The notes under the pieces are model-generated. The model was not told the origin of the DNA, searched no databases, and was given only the letters and a program-made list of their open reading frames with translations. DNA of 64,000 nt. Origin: CAYWBU01 sp942491525. Its GTDB lineage: Bacteria > Desulfobacterota > Desulfomonilia > UBA1062. Below are positions 17,295-24,696 of the stretch, piece after piece. A program made the translations under genes and the position numbers. How positions within the stretch are numbered: position 1 is the stretch's first letter; every line of letters starts with the position of its first letter. The DNA is taken from the NCBI GenBank assembly GCA_942491525.1, contig CALOBW010000056.1, forward strand, positions 62,001 through 126,000. Reading direction: 5' to 3'.

Positions 17295-19033
17295 AGAACG
17301 GCGGATATAAAGGATTTGAAGCGTGGTGCAGCAGGATGCTGATGACAGTTAAGATGCATGTGATCATCATTCTTGCGTTAGTTGTTGCTGGTGTCATGAT
17401 GCTTCTCATCCATAATTTTTACTACTTTCAGGATCATTGGGGGCAAGTATATGTGCAGGTTATGGGTGCGTTCATTGGTGCAGATCATGAAGCTATCCAA
17501 GAAGGGGTGAGGAAGGCTGTTGGCATTGTATTCTTAAGCTGGCCGGTAGCAATGAAGATTTTTGCGGTATGCGTTTGGGGTTATTTGCTCATCCTCATTT
17601 ACTTCTTTTTGCAGACCAAACAGATGCAGAGCGAAAAATATCTTAGAGGAGCTAGGTTTGTTCCAGTCTTAAAAGTTCAACTGAGGCAGCTCTTTTTAAG
17701 AGGTTCCATTCCTATTGGCAGGATAAAGCTGCCACCAAGAGATGAAACAACACATGTGTTTATTGTCGGGAGAACTCGCAGCGGCAAGTCTCAAATTCTT
17801 AAGCGAGTTGTCGGCACGCTTAAGTCAGGCGGTAAACGTCAGATCATATATGACAATAAGGGTGACTATGTGCCTTCATTTTATGAGTCGGACACCGATT
17901 TGATCTACTGTCCTGCTGATGAACGCTCTATCGGATGGTCAATATTTAACGATGTGAGAACGGTGATGGATATCGACCAAATTGTGTGTTGGACATTGAT
18001 TCCGGAAGAGAAAGGCAAAGATCCTTTCTGGAATAAGGCTGCGCGCGACGTGCTGCGGGGAGTGCTTTTTTATCTGTGGTACAACCGGGATGGAGATGTG
18101 ACAAATCTGCAAATTTGGGAGATGCTGACATCTGGATCGGACAATATCATAAGTGCATTAAAGACAATTCATGAAGGCAAAATTGGTATTGATGCCCTTG
18201 GGGATGCGGGATCTAAACAGTGTCAGGGAGTGCTGGGCACTCTTCTGAGCTACGTTAAGTCGCTGGAATATGTTGCGAAGCAGGATGGGGATTTTTCGGT
18301 GCGGCAATGGATGCGGCAGGACGATCCTGGATCGTTATTTCTGGTCAATACAGCAGCAACGGCGGATATCTTTAAGCCTCTCCAGACGCTTATGCTGGAG
18401 TTTGCATCCATGGAGCTGCTGTCCATGCCTGACGATATGCGTCGGCGTCGTTATGTTGTTTTGGACGAGTTTGGTTCCCTTCATCCAATGCAGTCTATCG
18501 TGGAGTTGCTGGCTCGAGCTGGCTCAAAGGGCGCCAGTGTCTGGATTGGAACTCAGGATATTGGCCAGATAGATTCGGCATATGGCGATAGTCTTAGGAA
18601 AACTATAGTCAATAATTGCGGGACAAAGGTTCTTTTGTCTGTTTCAGAGCCAGATACGATGGCTTATCTGTCGGAGCTGATTGGCTGCGTTGAGGTAGTT
18701 GAGTCGAGTGAAACAAATTCCATGGGTGTAAACTCTTTTAGAGACGGCGTAAGCATATCAAGGCAGTTGACGGTAAAGGAGTTGGTTATTCCATCTGAGT
18801 TCGCGCGAATGCCTAATTTGCGGGCCATTTTGAAGCTGCCGGGTATGGATTATCTAAAAATCAGAATACCTGTATTTAGAGATGTGCCATTACATGCGCC
18901 ATTTGTTTTGAGTGAAGCATTGAATTTGAAGAGCCTTGCCAAGAGGTTTCTGAAATCAGGTGCCAATAAGGTGGAACCGGAGAAGACTAAGACTCCGGAA
19001 GTGTCGGAAGAGAATGAAATAGACCTAGATTGA
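17291..19033 (+). CDS. type IV coupling protein (VirD4/TrwB/TraD family)
   Basis: A 580-residue inner-membrane ATPase that would deliver the relaxosome to a secretion channel. Two N-terminal membrane segments (about 15-40 and 80-105) precede the cytoplasmic motor. Walker A is GRTRSGKSQ near residue 160; Walker B is VVLDEFGSL near 390, followed by ARAGSKGASVWIGTQD, typical of the TrwB/TraD nucleotide-binding domain. The C-terminal tail is acidic and lysine-rich. It follows the accessory gene with a 4-nt overlap. Its presence without mating-pair genes suggests the element brings its own coupling protein and borrows a helper channel. Confidence 0.93.
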   Translation: MKNGGYKGFEAWCSRMLMTVKMHVIIILALVVAGVMMLLIHNFYYFQDHWGQVYVQVMGAFIGADHEAIQEGVRKAVGIVFLSWPVAMKIFAVCVWGYLLILIYFFLQTKQMQSEKYLRGARFVPVLKVQLRQLFLRGSIPIGRIKLPPRDETTHVFIVGRTRSGKSQILKRVVGTLKSGGKRQIIYDNKGDYVPSFYESDTDLIYCPADERSIGWSIFNDVRTVMDIDQIVCWTLIPEEKGKDPFWNKAARDVLRGVLFYLWYNRDGDVTNLQIWEMLTSGSDNIISALKTIHEGKIGIDALGDAGSKQCQGVLGTLLSYVKSLEYVAKQDGDFSVRQWMRQDDPGSLFLVNTAATADIFKPLQTLMLEFASMELLSMPDDMRRRRYVVLDEFGSLHPMQSIVELLARAGSKGASVWIGTQDIGQIDSAYGDSLRKTIVNNCGTKVLLSVSEPDTMAYLSELIGCVEVVESSETNSMGVNSFRDGVSISRQLTVKELVIPSEFARMPNLRAILKLPGMDYLKIRIPVFRDVPLHAPFVLSEALNLKSLAKRFLKSGANKVEPEKTKTPEVSEENEIDLD

Positions 19034-19042
19034 GGAGGTCGT

Positions 19043-19297
19043 ATGAAAAATTTTGATAAGTTTGATTTGAAAATGGTTTTGGGAAGTGGCCTGGCTTTGC
19101 AGGTGTTTGGGCTTGTGTCGGGTGGATTGAGCGGGCTTTTTACCGTGTGGTATTTTTTTAGTTCTTTTGGTGTCTATTTCGTTGCCTTGTTCATATATCT
19201 CCCGTTAAGGCGCAGTTATAGAAATCTTTTGGGGATGGTTGAGAGTGCGCATGAAAAAGAGGAGCGGGATAATTTGATTAAGGATAGTTGGAGGTAG
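19043..19297 (+). CDS. small two-helix membrane protein
   Basis: An 84-residue protein starting with a strong TGAGGAGGTCGT ribosome site nine bases after the coupling-protein stop. Two hydrophobic segments (about 13-35 and 38-57) and a charged C-terminal tail are visible. No family is recognised. Its operon position suggests an accessory of the coupling protein or a transfer-related membrane component. Confidence 0.65.
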   Translation: MKNFDKFDLKMVLGSGLALQVFGLVSGGLSGLFTVWYFFSSFGVYFVALFIYLPLRRSYRNLLGMVESAHEKEERDNLIKDSWR

Positions 19298-19364
19298 TAT
19301 CTAAAGGAGTTGGCGGTGGTTTGTTGCCGGCTTCATGTATTAGAAAAGAAAGCCTTACTAATTA

Positions 19365-19394
19365 TTGAAGTGTACTAAGTCCTAATGTTATAGT
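19365..19394 (+). promoter_or_regulatory. candidate promoter of the cargo pair
   Basis: TTGAAG (19365-19370), an 18-nt spacer and TATAGT (19389-19394) lie about 50 bp before the ATG at 19452, separating these two genes from the mobility operon. Confidence 0.4.
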
Positions 19395-19451
19395 CCTGTC
19401 AAATTATTAAATGTTGGCCGATGATAATCGAATTTAAGAAAGAGGGCTGAG

Positions 19452-20621
19452 ATGAGAGCAACTTCATGTCTTTATGATTCTAGAATACATGCATATAATG
19501 TCTTAGTGGATATGAGCATTGAAGATTATATTTCATTGTCTCAGCCAATTATTGAGCAGAATGTTTTTCAGCGTCGAAGGGTACGTTCTTCTAAAACAGT
19601 ATATACGTTACTTAAGAATGATTTAAAGCAGCAATGTGTTATTCCGCCAATAGTCTTGGCGTTAACATCTGAGATTAATGATTTTAATAATGAGGATTTG
19701 TCTGTTTTTCCAGGGTATTTGGATGCCAATAAAGACCATTTGGTTATATTGGATGGGCTGCAACGAACATATACTATCTTAGAGTTAGCCAGAGAGTTAA
19801 ATTCTGTTCATGACACAGAGCAGCTGAGTGTTTTGTTGGCATCTAACATTCGCGTCGAGATATATGTTGGGCTGAATCGATTGGGAATTTTGTATCGTAT
19901 GTTGACTCTTAATACTGGTCAAACACCAATGTCTTTGCGTCAACAAATTGAGATTTTATATCTGGATTACGTTGATACATCTGTCGGGAATGTGGAGTTA
20001 ATCAGAGAGGCAGATGGGCGATTGGCGATTAGGCCCAATCAGTATAATTTTAAGGATATAGTTGAAGGGTTTAACTCATATTTAGATAGAGATGAACTGC
20101 CTATTGAAAAAGCTGATATCTTGGAGAACATCAACAGTTTAGAAAAATTGTCTAAGGAAAATCAAGAAACAGAGCTATTTGAGAAGTACCTGGAGGCATT
20201 ACATGCATTTATTTCTAAGGTTGATAATATTTGTGGTTCGACTGAATTATCTGAGGCTTACCTCGATGAGAATAAATCTCCGTTTGGGAAGACAGCAATA
20301 AAAGTGTTTAAGCGACCCCAGTCAATGTCTGGTTTTGGGGCCGCTATTGGTAAGTTGATTGATTTCAAGTTAGTTGAAGGTTTTGATAATATTTTGACGG
20401 CTGTCGACTCATTGAGTGAAGATTCTCCAGAAGAATTTCTTGAGGAAATAAATTCAGCTCTAGATTGGTTAAAAAATAATACTAAAAAAATTGGTAATGC
20501 GCAGCGTTCTTATTTTGCCTATTTTTATAGGGAGCTGTTCAATAGTGAAAGTGAAGGCTTTGGTGACCTTATTGGTGCCTCTAAGACTGCTCTGAGAAAA
20601 TATCAAGGCCAGAACTTATAG
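19452..20621 (+). CDS. ParB/DUF262-like protein with DGLQRT motif, possible defence component
   Basis: A 389-residue AT-rich gene. Residues 98-107 read VILDGLQRTY, matching the D-G-x-Q-R core of DUF262/GmrS and DGQHR/DndB proteins, which share the ParB/sulfiredoxin fold. A preceding segment (FQRRRVRS, then IPPIVLA near 65-70) and a following NTGQTPMSLRQQIE (154-167) also fit that fold, where an asparagine/glutamine loop and a pair of helices follow. The C-terminal 200 residues are helical and unassigned. Members of these families are nucleotide-dependent restriction or DNA-modification regulators. The next gene starts 11 nt downstream. I infer a two-component defence or regulatory module; no homologue has been checked. 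Confidence 0.7.
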   Translation: MRATSCLYDSRIHAYNVLVDMSIEDYISLSQPIIEQNVFQRRRVRSSKTVYTLLKNDLKQQCVIPPIVLALTSEINDFNNEDLSVFPGYLDANKDHLVILDGLQRTYTILELARELNSVHDTEQLSVLLASNIRVEIYVGLNRLGILYRMLTLNTGQTPMSLRQQIEILYLDYVDTSVGNVELIREADGRLAIRPNQYNFKDIVEGFNSYLDRDELPIEKADILENINSLEKLSKENQETELFEKYLEALHAFISKVDNICGSTELSEAYLDENKSPFGKTAIKVFKRPQSMSGFGAAIGKLIDFKLVEGFDNILTAVDSLSEDSPEEFLEEINSALDWLKNNTKKIGNAQRSYFAYFYRELFNSESEGFGDLIGASKTALRKYQGQNL

Positions 20622-20632
20622 GTTATCCGCTA

Positions 20633-21748
20633 ATGGGATTGCGGGCAAATGTTGATGGCGAAGATCGTAATTATGAGTTTGTAAATTACGATAGCGCGGC
20701 CAAAGAGTTTGTATTTGGTTGTACAAAAGACGATTCGTCTTGTTTAAATGTAAGCTGTGCATTGTCGTTGGATGACGAGTTTAAGGATAGGTCTTTTAGT
20801 GTTTTTCCTCTTGCCAAAAAAGATGTGAGGGAAAATGATATTTTCCAAGTGTATGATAGGAAGAATGATTGTAGGATAGGTTGGTGTATCCCTGCGGTTG
20901 CCTTGGATTCCTTGGATCATGATTATTTTGATAATCCTCATTTTCTACGATATGCATATATGTGCTTGGCGACAGTGTTGTCACAAAAATTAGCTGATAT
21001 AGATATTCAATCTATAAGCATTGCATCGTCTGACAATCTTCGTGTTTCGGATATATTCCATGATCAGATGGTATTTTTGGTTATAAGTAATGAGACGCTG
21101 TTGGAAATGGATACCGTTTGTTTGGCTAGGATTATTCCATCATTGGCTAAGTATGGATATGTAGATATTCAGGCCGAAAATCCTGGAATATTAAAATTTT
21201 CTAGGATGGCTCCCAGTGGTAGTCGAATGTACTTGGAGTTTGTTTCCGAAGATATTATTGAATGTGAATTGATCAGTCCGTTGATTAGAACTGTTTTCGT
21301 GTATGACGGCGGTCCGATCTTGCGGTTCTTTTTTTTATATCAAATTATTGAATTGTTATTAGAGTATGTATTTAAGAATGAACAGGGTAAGATTGCCAAT
21401 GAATTGATTAATGTCCAGGGTGATTTAGACAAGACCAAGGATGTTTTAGAGGAGATTAATAGAATATCATCTGAAAAGCGAAGAATGTATCTATTGATGG
21501 CGGATTATATTGATATTAGTAATAGCAATCTTTTGGGGTTGGAGAGGTCATGTAATCAGTTGTTGAGTGCTCTTGATAAAGGAGAGTCGAATAATTTTCA
21601 CGAATATCTTTATCCTATAAGAAATTATATGTTTCATAGGTATCGTGATTTTCCCACATCACAGGAAGAATTGTTGGGTGATGTTGTAGATGCATTCATG
21701 GATGTATTGCCGTCGCTGCTTTCAGCTTTTACCGTGACTTCTAGGTGA
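20633..21748 (+). CDS. HEPN-like protein partnered with the DGLQRT protein
   Basis: A 371-residue protein. The N-terminal two thirds are unassigned, mixed alpha/beta and Asp/Ser-rich. The C-terminal part has a helix FFLYQIIELLLEYVF near 225-240, a charged helical stretch, and YPIRNYMFHRYRD, where R330-N331-x3-H335 matches the R-(polar)-x-x-x-H active-site pattern of HEPN ribonucleases, whose first helix is often of the YQ-x-x-E type. This makes a toxin or effector role plausible, with the upstream DGLQRT protein as sensor or regulator. Both the HEPN call and pairing are inference from motifs and from the 11-nt spacing. It is the last gene before the tRNA-side end of the element. The ribosome site is weak. 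Confidence 0.6.
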   Translation: MGLRANVDGEDRNYEFVNYDSAAKEFVFGCTKDDSSCLNVSCALSLDDEFKDRSFSVFPLAKKDVRENDIFQVYDRKNDCRIGWCIPAVALDSLDHDYFDNPHFLRYAYMCLATVLSQKLADIDIQSISIASSDNLRVSDIFHDQMVFLVISNETLLEMDTVCLARIIPSLAKYGYVDIQAENPGILKFSRMAPSGSRMYLEFVSEDIIECELISPLIRTVFVYDGGPILRFFFLYQIIELLLEYVFKNEQGKIANELINVQGDLDKTKDVLEEINRISSEKRRMYLLMADYIDISNSNLLGLERSCNQLLSALDKGESNNFHEYLYPIRNYMFHRYRDFPTSQEELLGDVVDAFMDVLPSLLSAFTVTSR

Positions 21749-21762
21749 GTGTGATGGTTGGA

Positions 21763-21782
21763 TGTGGGGAATATTGTGGGGA
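21763..21782. repeat. paired TGTGGGGA repeats, candidate integrase arm sites
   Basis: Two direct copies of TGTGGGGA (21763-21770 and 21775-21782), start-to-start distance 12 bp, about 55 bp from the attachment repeat. The same pair with the same spacing and orientation is at 8680-8699. Confidence 0.5.
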
Positions 21783-21801
21783 CCACCAATCTGGGCAAAA
21801 T

Positions 21802-21829
21802 AAAAAGGATTACCGATTTCTCGGTAACC
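21802..21829 (-). terminator. terminator of tRNA-fMet supplied by the element
   Basis: On the minus strand GGTTACCGA and TCGGTAATCC form a hairpin with a GAAA loop, followed by TTTTTATTTT. It lies inside the element, 15 nt beyond the tRNA 3' end, and replaces the host terminator displaced to 8461-8492. Confidence 0.7.
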
Positions 21830-21835
21830 CTGTGA

Positions 21836-21920
<85 letters not shown>

Positions 21921-21933
21921 GTACGGTGACTCT

Positions 21934-21960
21934 TCTATAGAGTCTGCCGGGCTTTGTCAA
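21934..21960 (-). promoter_or_regulatory. promoter of tRNA-fMet
   Basis: On the minus strand TTGACA, a 15-nt spacer and TATAGA lie 14 nt before the tRNA 5' end. The spacer is short, so exact hexamers are uncertain. Confidence 0.5.
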
Positions 21961-21987
21961 GGGTCAATTCCGGCAGAGCAATAGCAG

Positions 21988-22015
21988 TTGTCCGTCAATC
22001 AATTTATGCTATATA
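21988..22015 (+). promoter_or_regulatory. promoter of rarA, leaderless arrangement
   Basis: TTGTCC, a 16-nt spacer and TATATA (22010-22015), followed by exactly 7 nt and the ATG at 22023. No ribosome site is present. Confidence 0.5.
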
Positions 22016-22022
22016 TGAGCGC

Positions 22023-23309
22023 ATGAGTACAAGTACGCCCCTTGCCCACCGGGTGCGCCCCTCAGTTCTGGATGATTTTGTCGGTCATGCTGAGGCGCGC
22101 GCATTTATAGAAGATTTTATGGCCGGTAAGCGCCGTTCGGCCATCGTCTGGGGTCCGCCCGGCACCGGCAAGACCACCATGGCCAACATTATCCAGCAGC
22201 TCAGCCCGGCCTCCTTCTTCTCCCTGAGCGCCATCACCAGCGGTGTCAAGGAGCTGCGCTCGATCACCTCCTCGGCCTGGGGCGCGGCCGTGGCGCCGGT
22301 GGTCTTCATCGATGAGATTCACCGCTTCAACAAGGCCCAGCAGGATGCCCTGCTGCCCTTTGTGGAGGACGGCACCATTGTCCTGATCGGTGTGACTACC
22401 GAGAACCCCTCCTTTGCCATCAATTCGCCGCTGCTCTCGCGTTTGCAGGTGATTGCGCTGAAGCATCTCGCAAAAGATGATCTGGAGATAATATTGAAGC
22501 GCGCCCAGGATAGCGACTCCATGCTGCAGAAGCTGGGCCGTCGCCTGGACGATGAGGCCATTGGTGCTCTGGCGCGGGCGGCTGATGGCGATGCGCGGGC
22601 CGCGCTCAATCTGCTCGATTTGGCCTTGCTTAAGATAAAAAAGGAAGTTATAAAACCTGAAGATCTAACGGAGCTGCTCGACCGGCCCATCTATCATGAC
22701 CGGGCCGGCGATAACCACTATGATCTGATATCGGCCTTCCAGAAGTCGATTCGCGCCAGCGAGGTAGACGCCTCGCTCTACTGGCTGGGACGTATGCTGG
22801 AGGCCGGCGAGGACCGGCTCTATGTGCTCAGGCGCATGATCATGATCGCGTCCGAGGACGTCGGTCTGGCCGAGCCCGGCGCGCTGCGCATGGTGCTGGC
22901 AGCCAAGGATGCCTTCACCTCCCTGGGGATTCCCGAGGGGGACCTGGCGCTCTATCAGGCCACGGCCTACCTGGCCTGCGCGCCCAAGAGCAACCGGGTC
23001 TATGTGGCCTGGAAGAAGATTAAGGGCCTGATTAAGGAGACCGGCACACCGCCGGTGCCCATGAGCTTGCGTAACGCGCCCACCAAGCTGATGCGCGAGC
23101 TGGGCTACGGTGAGGGTTACTGCTACGCCCATGATGATCCGGCCGGTGCCCTCGAGATGGACTATCTGCCCGAGGGGCTGGATCAGAGTATGACCCTGTA
23201 TGAACCCGGATCATCCGGTTTTGAAAAACGTATTGCGGAGGTAATGAATGCTAGAAAAAAGGCTAAGAGAGATCGGGCAGGAGCACATCGCCGAGCTGCT
23301 AAAGGCTGA
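22023..23309 (+). CDS. rarA: replication-associated recombination protein A (AAA+ ATPase)
   Basis: A 428-residue MgsA/RarA protein that acts at stalled forks. It begins PLAHRVRPSVLDDFVGH, as the family does. Walker A is GPPGTGKTT, Walker B FIDEIHRFN, sensor 1 TTENPSF, followed by the clamp-loader-like lid and C-terminal tetramerisation domain (EDVGLAEPGALRMV). I chose 22023 because homology begins there; an earlier in-frame start at 21954 would overlap the promoter. The 3' end overlaps the next gene by 62 nt. Confidence 0.93.
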   Translation: MSTSTPLAHRVRPSVLDDFVGHAEARAFIEDFMAGKRRSAIVWGPPGTGKTTMANIIQQLSPASFFSLSAITSGVKELRSITSSAWGAAVAPVVFIDEIHRFNKAQQDALLPFVEDGTIVLIGVTTENPSFAINSPLLSRLQVIALKHLAKDDLEIILKRAQDSDSMLQKLGRRLDDEAIGALARAADGDARAALNLLDLALLKIKKEVIKPEDLTELLDRPIYHDRAGDNHYDLISAFQKSIRASEVDASLYWLGRMLEAGEDRLYVLRRMIMIASEDVGLAEPGALRMVLAAKDAFTSLGIPEGDLALYQATAYLACAPKSNRVYVAWKKIKGLIKETGTPPVPMSLRNAPTKLMRELGYGEGYCYAHDDPAGALEMDYLPEGLDQSMTLYEPGSSGFEKRIAEVMNARKKAKRDRAGAHRRAAKG

Positions 23310-24594
23310 TTTTGTTGCGCCGGCTCTGATCGAGAAGAGTCTTGATAAAATTGACTACGGTCTGATGCAGCGTCTGCTGGACGGCCACGGAATCTATGAG
23401 CCGGCCAGCGGCAAGGTTGAGACGCCCGAGGTCTATACGGCTGAGTTTGCCGCCAGCGAAGCGGCTGCCGAATTCAGGACCATTGGCGAGCAGTTGCTGG
23501 CTGAGGGCAAGGTGGCCGCCCTGATCGTGGCCGGCGGCCAGGGCTCGCGCCTGGGCGTGGCCGGTCCCAAGGGTGCCGTCAAGGTCAGTCCCATCAAGGA
23601 GAAGACCCTCTTCGCCATTCACAGCGAGAAGGTTCTGGCGCTCGGCAGAAGACACGGCGCAGCCATCCCGCTCTTCATCATGACCTCCGAGGCCAACGAT
23701 GCCGAGACCCGCGCCTGCTTCGAAGAGAACAACTACTTCGGCCTCTCCAAGGATGACGTCTATTTCTTTGTCCAGGGCATGCTGCCCTCCATCACCGCCG
23801 AGGGTAAGTTTATCCTGAAGCGCGACGGCGACCTCTTCATGAACCCCGACGGCCACGGCGGTACCTTCACCGCCCTGAAGGTCAACGGTTGTTTGGAGAC
23901 CATGCGCACCCGGGGCATTGAGGAGATCTTCTACTTCCAGGTGGACAACCCGCTGGTGGATGTCTGCGACCCGCTCTTCATCGGCCTGCACAGCGCCAAG
24001 GGCGCCGAGATGTCATCCAAGATCGTCAGGAAGCGCGACTTTGAGGAGAAGGTCGGCGTGATCGGCGTCATCGACGGCAGGACCACCACCATGGAGTACA
24101 GCGACATGCCCGAAGAGATCATGTACGCTAAGGATAAAGAGGGCCAGATGCTCTACTGGGCCGGCTCCATCGCCATCCATGTGATCCGGCGCGACTTTGT
24201 GGAGCAGCTCACCAGGGACGGCCTGGCCCTGCCCTACCATAGGGCCAACAAGAGTATCCCGACCCTCGGAGAGGACGGTTCCGAGCAGGAGATCGCCGGC
24301 ATCAAGTTTGAAACCTTTATCTTTGATGCCCTGCCCATGACCAGCAGCTCGGTGGTGCTGGAGTGCCGGCGCGAGGATGAGTTCGGCCCGGTCAAGAACA
24401 AGAGCGGCGAAGACTCTCTGATCAGCTCCCAGCAGATGCAGAGCGACCAGCACCGAGCCTGGCTCGAGGCCGCCGGCGTCAAGGTTGCCCCGGGAATCAA
24501 GGTTGAGATCAGCCCGCTCTTTGCCTTGAGTGCCGCCGAGCTCAAGGAGAAGGCGCTGCCGGCTGAGCTAAATTCCGACAGCTACTTTGGCTAA
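23248..24594 (+). CDS. UDPGP-family UTP--sugar-1-phosphate uridylyltransferase (UDP-GlcNAc pyrophosphorylase type)
   Basis: A 448-residue nucleotidyltransferase. An N-terminal helical segment is followed by the signature VAGGQGSRLGVAGPKGAV near residues 90-107, in the UAP/UGP form (L-x-G-G-x-G-T-R-L-G). Further family elements are FIMTSEAND, VQGMLPSI, NPDGHGGT and FYFQVDNPL. The eukaryote-like UDPGP fold with these motifs favours UDP-N-acetylglucosamine pyrophosphorylase over glucose-specific enzymes, but substrate choice cannot be settled. GGAGG precedes the ATG, which lies inside the rarA 3' end, so the genes are probably coupled. A strong terminator follows. Confidence 0.85.
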   Translation: MLEKRLREIGQEHIAELLKADFVAPALIEKSLDKIDYGLMQRLLDGHGIYEPASGKVETPEVYTAEFAASEAAAEFRTIGEQLLAEGKVAALIVAGGQGSRLGVAGPKGAVKVSPIKEKTLFAIHSEKVLALGRRHGAAIPLFIMTSEANDAETRACFEENNYFGLSKDDVYFFVQGMLPSITAEGKFILKRDGDLFMNPDGHGGTFTALKVNGCLETMRTRGIEEIFYFQVDNPLVDVCDPLFIGLHSAKGAEMSSKIVRKRDFEEKVGVIGVIDGRTTTMEYSDMPEEIMYAKDKEGQMLYWAGSIAIHVIRRDFVEQLTRDGLALPYHRANKSIPTLGEDGSEQEIAGIKFETFIFDALPMTSSSVVLECRREDEFGPVKNKSGEDSLISSQQMQSDQHRAWLEAAGVKVAPGIKVEISPLFALSAAELKEKALPAELNSDSYFG

Positions 24595-24598
24595 CCTA

Positions 24599-24630
24599 AG
24601 CGGGGAGGGTCTCTCCTCCCCGCTTTCTTG
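24599..24630 (+). terminator. rho-independent terminator
   Basis: AGCGGGGAGG (24599-24608) pairs with CCTCCCCGCT (24615-24624) around a 6-nt loop, followed by TTCTTG. It ends the rarA-pyrophosphorylase unit. Confidence 0.75.
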
Positions 24631-24696
24631 CATAATTTTCTTATAATTCTTGACATTTAGCATCTGAAACTTCTTACTTTCCCTGAGGGAGTGCTG

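Noticed and set aside
8713..21748. A prophage
   Set aside because: Integrase, XRE regulator and excisionase-like protein could suggest one, but there are no capsid, tail, terminase or lysis genes; the mobility genes are conjugative.
19452..21748. A simple toxin-antitoxin pair
   Set aside because: Both proteins are long (389 and 371 residues) and the first resembles ParB/DUF262 proteins and not a small antitoxin; a defence or regulatory module fits better.
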